A stretch of DNA of 64,000 nt from Nocardia niwae NBRC 108934 = DSM 45340 (lineage in GTDB: Bacteria; Actinomycetota; Actinomycetes; Mycobacteriales; Mycobacteriaceae), in contig NZ_BDCK01000034.1 in assembly GCF_001613465.1 (NCBI RefSeq), positions 124,001 through 188,000 on the forward strand, written 5' to 3'. A program made the translations under genes and the position numbers. This document shows, in pieces, positions 60,473 to 64,000 of the stretch (position 1 is the stretch's first letter; each line of letters opens with the position of its first letter). Below the pieces are notes generated by a model. That model was given only the letters and a program-made list of their open reading frames with translations. It searched no databases and had not been told where the DNA came from.

Positions 60473-61363
60473 ATGGCCGACCGGACATCCGAGCAAGACC
60501 CTTTCCTGGAACATCGGCGTCTGCTGTTCGCCACCGCGTACCGGATGCTGGGCACCGTCACCGATGCGGAGGACGTTTTGCAGGACGCCTGGCTGAAGTG
60601 GAACGACACCGACCGTTCCACGGTGCGGCAGCCGAAGTCCTATCTGGTGCGCACGGTCACCAATCTGTCGCTCAATCGGCTGACCTCGGCCAAGGCCACC
60701 CGCGAGAACTACGTCGGGCCCTGGCTGCCCGAGCCCTTGCTCACCTCACCAGGCATCGCCGAGGAGACCGAATTGGCCGATACCGTTTCCACAGCGATGC
60801 TGGTGGTCCTGGAAACCCTCGGACCCGTCGAACGCGCGGTTTTCCTGTTGCGCGAGGTGTTCGGCTACACCCACGCCGAGATCGCCGAGACGCTGGACCG
60901 GCCGGAGGCCGCGATCCGGCAGATCGCGCACCGCGCCAAGCAGCACGTGCAATCCCGCCGCCCCCGCTTCGACACCGACAAGGCGCAACGCGACGGCGTC
61001 ACCGCCCGATTCATGGCCGCGTGTTCCGGCGGCGATCTCAACGCGCTGATGGATCTGCTCGCCCCGGATGTCGTCTCGTGGTCGGACGGCGGCGGGGTGG
61101 TCACCGCGGCGCGCCGCCCGTTGTACGGCCCCGATCACGTGGCGCGCTGGATTCTGGGCGTGCTGGCCAAGCCGATCGTCGCCGGATTCGTCCTCGAATC
61201 CGCCCATATCAACGGCGAACTCGGTGCGCTCGCACGCCTCGGCGGCCAACCGGTGGCCGCGTTCACCTACGACATCGTCGACGGACGCATCCGGAATCTC
61301 CGATTCCAGGTCAACCCGTACAAGCTGAAGGGTCTCTCCATGGGAGCCGACACCCTCGGGTGA
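60473..61363 (+). CDS. sigJ: ECF41-group sigma factor (SigJ-like)
   Basis: 296 residues. Region 2 (DAEDVLQDAWLKWNDTDRST, YLVRTVTNLSLNRL) and region 4 (REVFGYTHAEIAETLDRPEA) are joined by the ECF41-specific linker YVGPWLPEP. A SnoaL-like C-terminal domain (~190-296) ends with VNPYKLKGL, close to the conserved NPxK motif through which this domain tunes sigma activity without an anti-sigma factor. It is co-transcribed with the oxidoreductase; the ribosome site AGGAG lies inside that gene's end. Confidence 0.95.
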   Translation: MADRTSEQDPFLEHRRLLFATAYRMLGTVTDAEDVLQDAWLKWNDTDRSTVRQPKSYLVRTVTNLSLNRLTSAKATRENYVGPWLPEPLLTSPGIAEETELADTVSTAMLVVLETLGPVERAVFLLREVFGYTHAEIAETLDRPEAAIRQIAHRAKQHVQSRRPRFDTDKAQRDGVTARFMAACSGGDLNALMDLLAPDVVSWSDGGGVVTAARRPLYGPDHVARWILGVLAKPIVAGFVLESAHINGELGALARLGGQPVAAFTYDIVDGRIRNLRFQVNPYKLKGLSMGADTLG

Positions 61364-61421
61364 CCCTCGCAACGGACAGAACCGACTGGCCGGTCTTCAG
61401 GCGGCGTGGCGGTGGCCGTTC

Positions 61422-61427
61422 TAGGCT
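61422..61427 (+). promoter_or_regulatory. Candidate -10 box, leaderless ltrA
   Basis: TAGGCT stands exactly 6 nt before the GTG at 61434, without a ribosome site. Confidence 0.4.
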
Positions 61428-61433
61428 CCAGCC

Positions 61434-62579
61434 GTGACCAACCAGAGTGCCCTGTCCGCCGACGGCGGCCAGGTGCGAGCCTCGACGCTCGAGCTGTTCT
61501 TCGATCTCGTCTTCGTCCTCACCATCACTCAGCTCTCGCACGTCTACACGCACCATCCGGGCTGGCAAGCGCTCGGCCAGGTGGCGTTGCTGTTCGGGTT
61601 GATCTGGTGGATGTACTCCGGCTACGTCTGGCTCACCAACGAGGTCGCGCCGAACAGTTCGACCCGGCGCACCTGGCTGCTGGTCGGCATGTTCGCGTTC
61701 TTTGTTCTGGCCCTGGCGATCCCGGACGCGTTCCACGGCACCGGCATCGCCTTCGGGCTCGGATACGTCCTGGTCAACGCCGTGCACACCGCGCTGTTCG
61801 CTTCGGCGGGCGGCGCGTCGGCCACCACCGCGATCCGGCGCATCGGTCCACTGAACGCGGTGGCCGCCGCGCTCGTGCTCGCGGGCGGGTTCGCGCACGG
61901 CTGGGTGCAGTACGCATGCTGGGCCTCGGCGTTCGCGGTCCAGGTGATCAGTCCCTACCTCGTCGACACCGGGGACTTCGTGGTCCGCGCCAGTCACTTC
62001 TGCGAACGGCACGGACTGGTCGTGATCGTCGCGATCGGCGAATCCATCGTCGCCATCGGCGCCGGTCTGGCCGGAGAGCGGATCACCGTGCAGCTGATCG
62101 CCACCGTGGGTCTCGGCCTCTGCCTGGCCTACGTCCTGTGGTGGGCGTACTTCGGCGTCGACGACGAGCGGGGCGAGCACGCGCTGGCCGCGGTGTCGGA
62201 CCGGGAACGCTCCCGGCCTGCCGTGCTGGCTTACGGCTACGCCCTGTACCCCCTGCTGATCGGCGTCATCGTGGCCGCGGCGGGCATTCAGATGAGCATC
62301 GCTCACGGACACGAAGCCACCTCGGTCGCTGTGGCCGCGGCGCTCTCCGGCGGCGTCGCGCTGTACTTCCTCGGCCAGTTCTCCTTCCGCCTGGCTCTGC
62401 GGCTGCCGCGCCCCTGGGCCCGCCTGCTCGCGGCACTCGCGGTGGCGGCGACCACTCCGATCGGCGTCTACTGGGTGTCCTGGGCGCAGTTGGCCGCGAT
62501 CGTCGTCGTGGGCTACGCCGCCGTGATCGCGGACGATCTGTTCACCCTGCGGTCCGGCGAGCACAGCGCGTACTTCTGA
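61434..62579 (+). CDS. ltrA: Low-temperature-requirement A (LtrA) family membrane protein
   Basis: 381 residues with about 10-12 transmembrane helices. The family signature LELFFDLVFVLTITQLSHVY opens the first helix and ERHGLVVIVAIGESIVAIGA marks the conserved middle. The biochemical role of LtrA proteins is unknown. The last ~125 nt of the gene, including the stop, are repeated in damaged form 201-203 nt downstream. Confidence 0.93.
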   Translation: MTNQSALSADGGQVRASTLELFFDLVFVLTITQLSHVYTHHPGWQALGQVALLFGLIWWMYSGYVWLTNEVAPNSSTRRTWLLVGMFAFFVLALAIPDAFHGTGIAFGLGYVLVNAVHTALFASAGGASATTAIRRIGPLNAVAAALVLAGGFAHGWVQYACWASAFAVQVISPYLVDTGDFVVRASHFCERHGLVVIVAIGESIVAIGAGLAGERITVQLIATVGLGLCLAYVLWWAYFGVDDERGEHALAAVSDRERSRPAVLAYGYALYPLLIGVIVAAAGIQMSIAHGHEATSVAVAAALSGGVALYFLGQFSFRLALRLPRPWARLLAALAVAATTPIGVYWVSWAQLAAIVVVGYAAVIADDLFTLRSGEHSAYF

Positions 62580-62659
62580 CCGGCCGATGGAGTAGGCGGC
62601 GTTCGTAGTAGTGGGTCGCGCCACACTGGCTGCCGCATGCCAGGCGCGCGTCATCCAGT

Positions 62660-62790
62660 CCGATCGGCGTCTACCGAGTGTCCTGGGCGCCGATCGTCGG
62701 CGATCGTCGTGGGCTACGCCGCCGTGATCGCGGACGATCTGTTCACCCTGCGGTCCGGCGAGCACAGCAGGTACTTCTGACCGGCCGAGA
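62660..62790 (+). pseudogene. Tandem remnant of the ltrA 3' end
   Basis: Almost identical to 62458-62589, including GGCTACGCCGCCGTGATCGC, the stop codon region TACTTCTGACCGGCCGA and flanking bases. A small internal rearrangement near GGCGCCGATCGTCGGCG shortens it by 2 nt and breaks the reading frame. The first copy keeps the intact gene. The remaining ~145 nt to the next gene hold nothing. Confidence 0.85.
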
Positions 62791-62935
62791 GGGAAGGCGG
62801 CGCAGGCTTGTAGCAGGGGAAGCCCGCACTCGGTTGCCGGGCCCGCGTCGTCCCTGCGCGACACAGCTCCCGGCTCGGCAGGCCGTGCCGAAAGGCGACC
62901 GGCTGGGCGAAACCTCGTCGTACCCGTCGAGGACA

Positions 62936-63577
62936 ATGGCGGCTGTGTGTGCCCACTCTGTCGAGGAACTTGCCGTCGAACCTCCTGCCGCCGCCCGGCG
63001 CCTGCTCGGGGCGACCTTGTGGTCGGGCCCGGTCGGTGTGCGGATCGTCGAAGTAGAGGCCTATGGGGGAGACCCGGCGGGACCCTGGCCCGATCCGGCT
63101 TCGCACTCCGGGCGCGGCCGGACCAAGCGCAATGACGTGATGTTCGGCCCCGCCGGCGTGCTGTACGTCTATCTCAGCTACGGCATGCATACCTGTATCA
63201 ATGTGACGAGCGGGCCGGACGGCGTCGCCAGTGCGGCGCTGATCCGCTCCGGCGAGGTCGTCGAGGGCCTGGAAGCGGTGCGTGCGCGACGTCCGGGCGC
63301 GCGCTCCGAACCCGATTTGGCCCGGGGTCCGGGCAACCTCGGCGGTGCGCTGGGAATCACGTTGAGCGACTATGGAACTCGTCTGTTCGACCCGTCGTCA
63401 CCGCTCCGGCTGGAATTGCACAGTCCGGTGGAGACGGACGAGATCGCGAGTGGTCCGCGGGTCGGCGTCAGCAGCGCGGCGGACGTGCCTTGGCGTTTCT
63501 GGCTCCCGGATTCGCGGGCGGTGTCGGTCTACCGCCGCAGCCCGCGTGCTCCGCAGCCCGCCGCGAAGTCGGCCTGA
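62936..63577 (+). CDS. mpg: DNA-3-methyladenine glycosylase (AAG/MPG family)
   Basis: 213 residues from ATG 62936; the longer in-frame start would run through the ltrA remnant. Family motifs are GVRIVEVEAYGGD (with the catalytic Glu), GRTKRNDVMFGPAGVLYVYL, SYGMHTCINVT and GPGNLGGALGIT. It removes alkylated bases (3-methyladenine, hypoxanthine) by hydrolysing the glycosidic bond in base-excision repair. It stands alone. Confidence 0.94.
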   Translation: MAAVCAHSVEELAVEPPAAARRLLGATLWSGPVGVRIVEVEAYGGDPAGPWPDPASHSGRGRTKRNDVMFGPAGVLYVYLSYGMHTCINVTSGPDGVASAALIRSGEVVEGLEAVRARRPGARSEPDLARGPGNLGGALGITLSDYGTRLFDPSSPLRLELHSPVETDEIASGPRVGVSSAADVPWRFWLPDSRAVSVYRRSPRAPQPAAKSA

Positions 63578-63762
63578 CGAGGCGGCGGAAGTCTTCGCCG
63601 AGTGATCAGTTCCCGTGCGGCTGGTGTTGCCCAGGTGCCGCGGGCGCTGGGATCGGCTCGCAGACGGCGTTCCGGCACGCGGGACGGTTCGATCGCGCCG
63701 CGAAACTATCCGACGCAGCGCCGTCTCGACTCCTGCGCCCGGCCCTCGACGAGACTGCCCCC

Positions 63763-63840
63763 CGTGCCGATGCGGCCGAGCTTCCTGCCGCGCCAGCTGC
63801 CGCCGAGCCCGTGCACACTGTCCTCCACGACGGCGACACC
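63763..63840 (-). pseudogene. Short relic of an RffA-type aminotransferase gene
   Basis: These 78 nt match 46913-46990 at 71 positions and encode VGVAVVEDSVHGLGGSWRGR followed by KLGRIGT in the minus frame. The PLP-lysine segment that should follow is not recognisable and no start exists. It sits in an otherwise gene-less end region (63578-64000). Confidence 0.8.
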
Positions 63841-64000
63841 GACCGGGACATCGGCGGACCGGCCCGAGTCGGGATCGGATCGAGCGCCGGACGTCGCGCA
63901 CGTGTGTCGACCATGCGAACGATTCCTGCCGACATCGCGGCCCGACTCACCGAAAGCATTCGACCGACCCCCACCGCGCCACGACACTGAGGTGCGCACG

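Noticed and set aside
63490..63990. Plus-strand ORF at the right edge
   Set aside because: It overlaps the mpg end and is antisense to the aminotransferase relic; no family resemblance.

Overview
The window is very GC-rich and densely coded. The gene families present suggest a mycolic-acid actinomycete, most likely Nocardia or a close relative: a DUF3558 lipoprotein, a conservon, the argCJBDFR plus argG/argH order, a PhaC-like/acyl-CoA synthetase fusion, and ECF41 and ECF42 sigma factors. This taxonomic call rests on gene content and motif recognition only. No rRNA gene, complete tRNA, CRISPR array, transposase or phage gene was seen.

Layout. 1-3.1 kb: the end of an alpha/beta hydrolase, two hypothetical genes, a lipoprotein, and a decayed second copy of a conservon C-D gene pair. 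3.4-7.3 kb: a complete conservon, cvnABCD (sensor kinase-like protein, roadblock protein, DUF742 protein, small GTPase). 7.4-21.2 kb: ordinary metabolism (VOC protein, ppc, D-serine dehydratase-like enzyme, flavin monooxygenase), two WYL regulators each divergent from a metabolic gene, an ECF42-YCII-RibD operon, and a PEP-mutase-like enzyme divergent from an ArsR-type regulator. 21.3-32.2 kb: arginine biosynthesis, argC-J-B-D-F-R, then a small AT-richer accessory patch, then argG and argH. argC and argG share an almost identical 33-bp promoter/ARG-box element. 32.3-37.2 kb: a P450 lacking the ExxR motif, an SMR exporter, threonine deaminase, a serine hydrolase and a PH-like protein. 37.5-41.9 kb (minus strand): a 2-methylisoborneol operon containing a Family 2B encapsulin shell gene with a cyclic-nucleotide-binding domain, 2-MIB synthase, GPP methyltransferase and IPP isomerase. 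42.7-54.6 kb: a PhaC-like/AMP-ligase fusion, a methyltransferase, a sugar aminotransferase, a GT2 glycosyltransferase and a tandem duplication of a large membrane protein plus GtrA pair, followed by a Trm112-like protein. 54.8-64 kb: an L,D-transpeptidase, an ABC-2 exporter with its TetR regulator, a multicopper oxidase, an NDH-2-like flavoprotein with an ECF41 sigma factor, LtrA, 3-methyladenine glycosylase, and two gene relics.

How the parts work together. The arg genes form one ArgR-controlled regulon. The encapsulin operon probably packages terpene synthesis in a protein compartment, with idi supplying DMAPP. The envelope block (aminotransferase, GT2, GT-C-like/GtrA pairs) looks like a machine for polyprenyl-linked sugar transfer. 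A candidate ECF41 promoter lies upstream of the flavoprotein-sigJ pair. Many genes have a TANNNT box 6-9 nt before the start codon, consistent with widespread leaderless transcription.

The most notable items are the encapsulated 2-MIB operon with repeated candidate targeting motifs in the synthase, the decayed conservon duplicate, the ExxR-less P450, and the fusion enzyme whose ligase motifs are degenerate.
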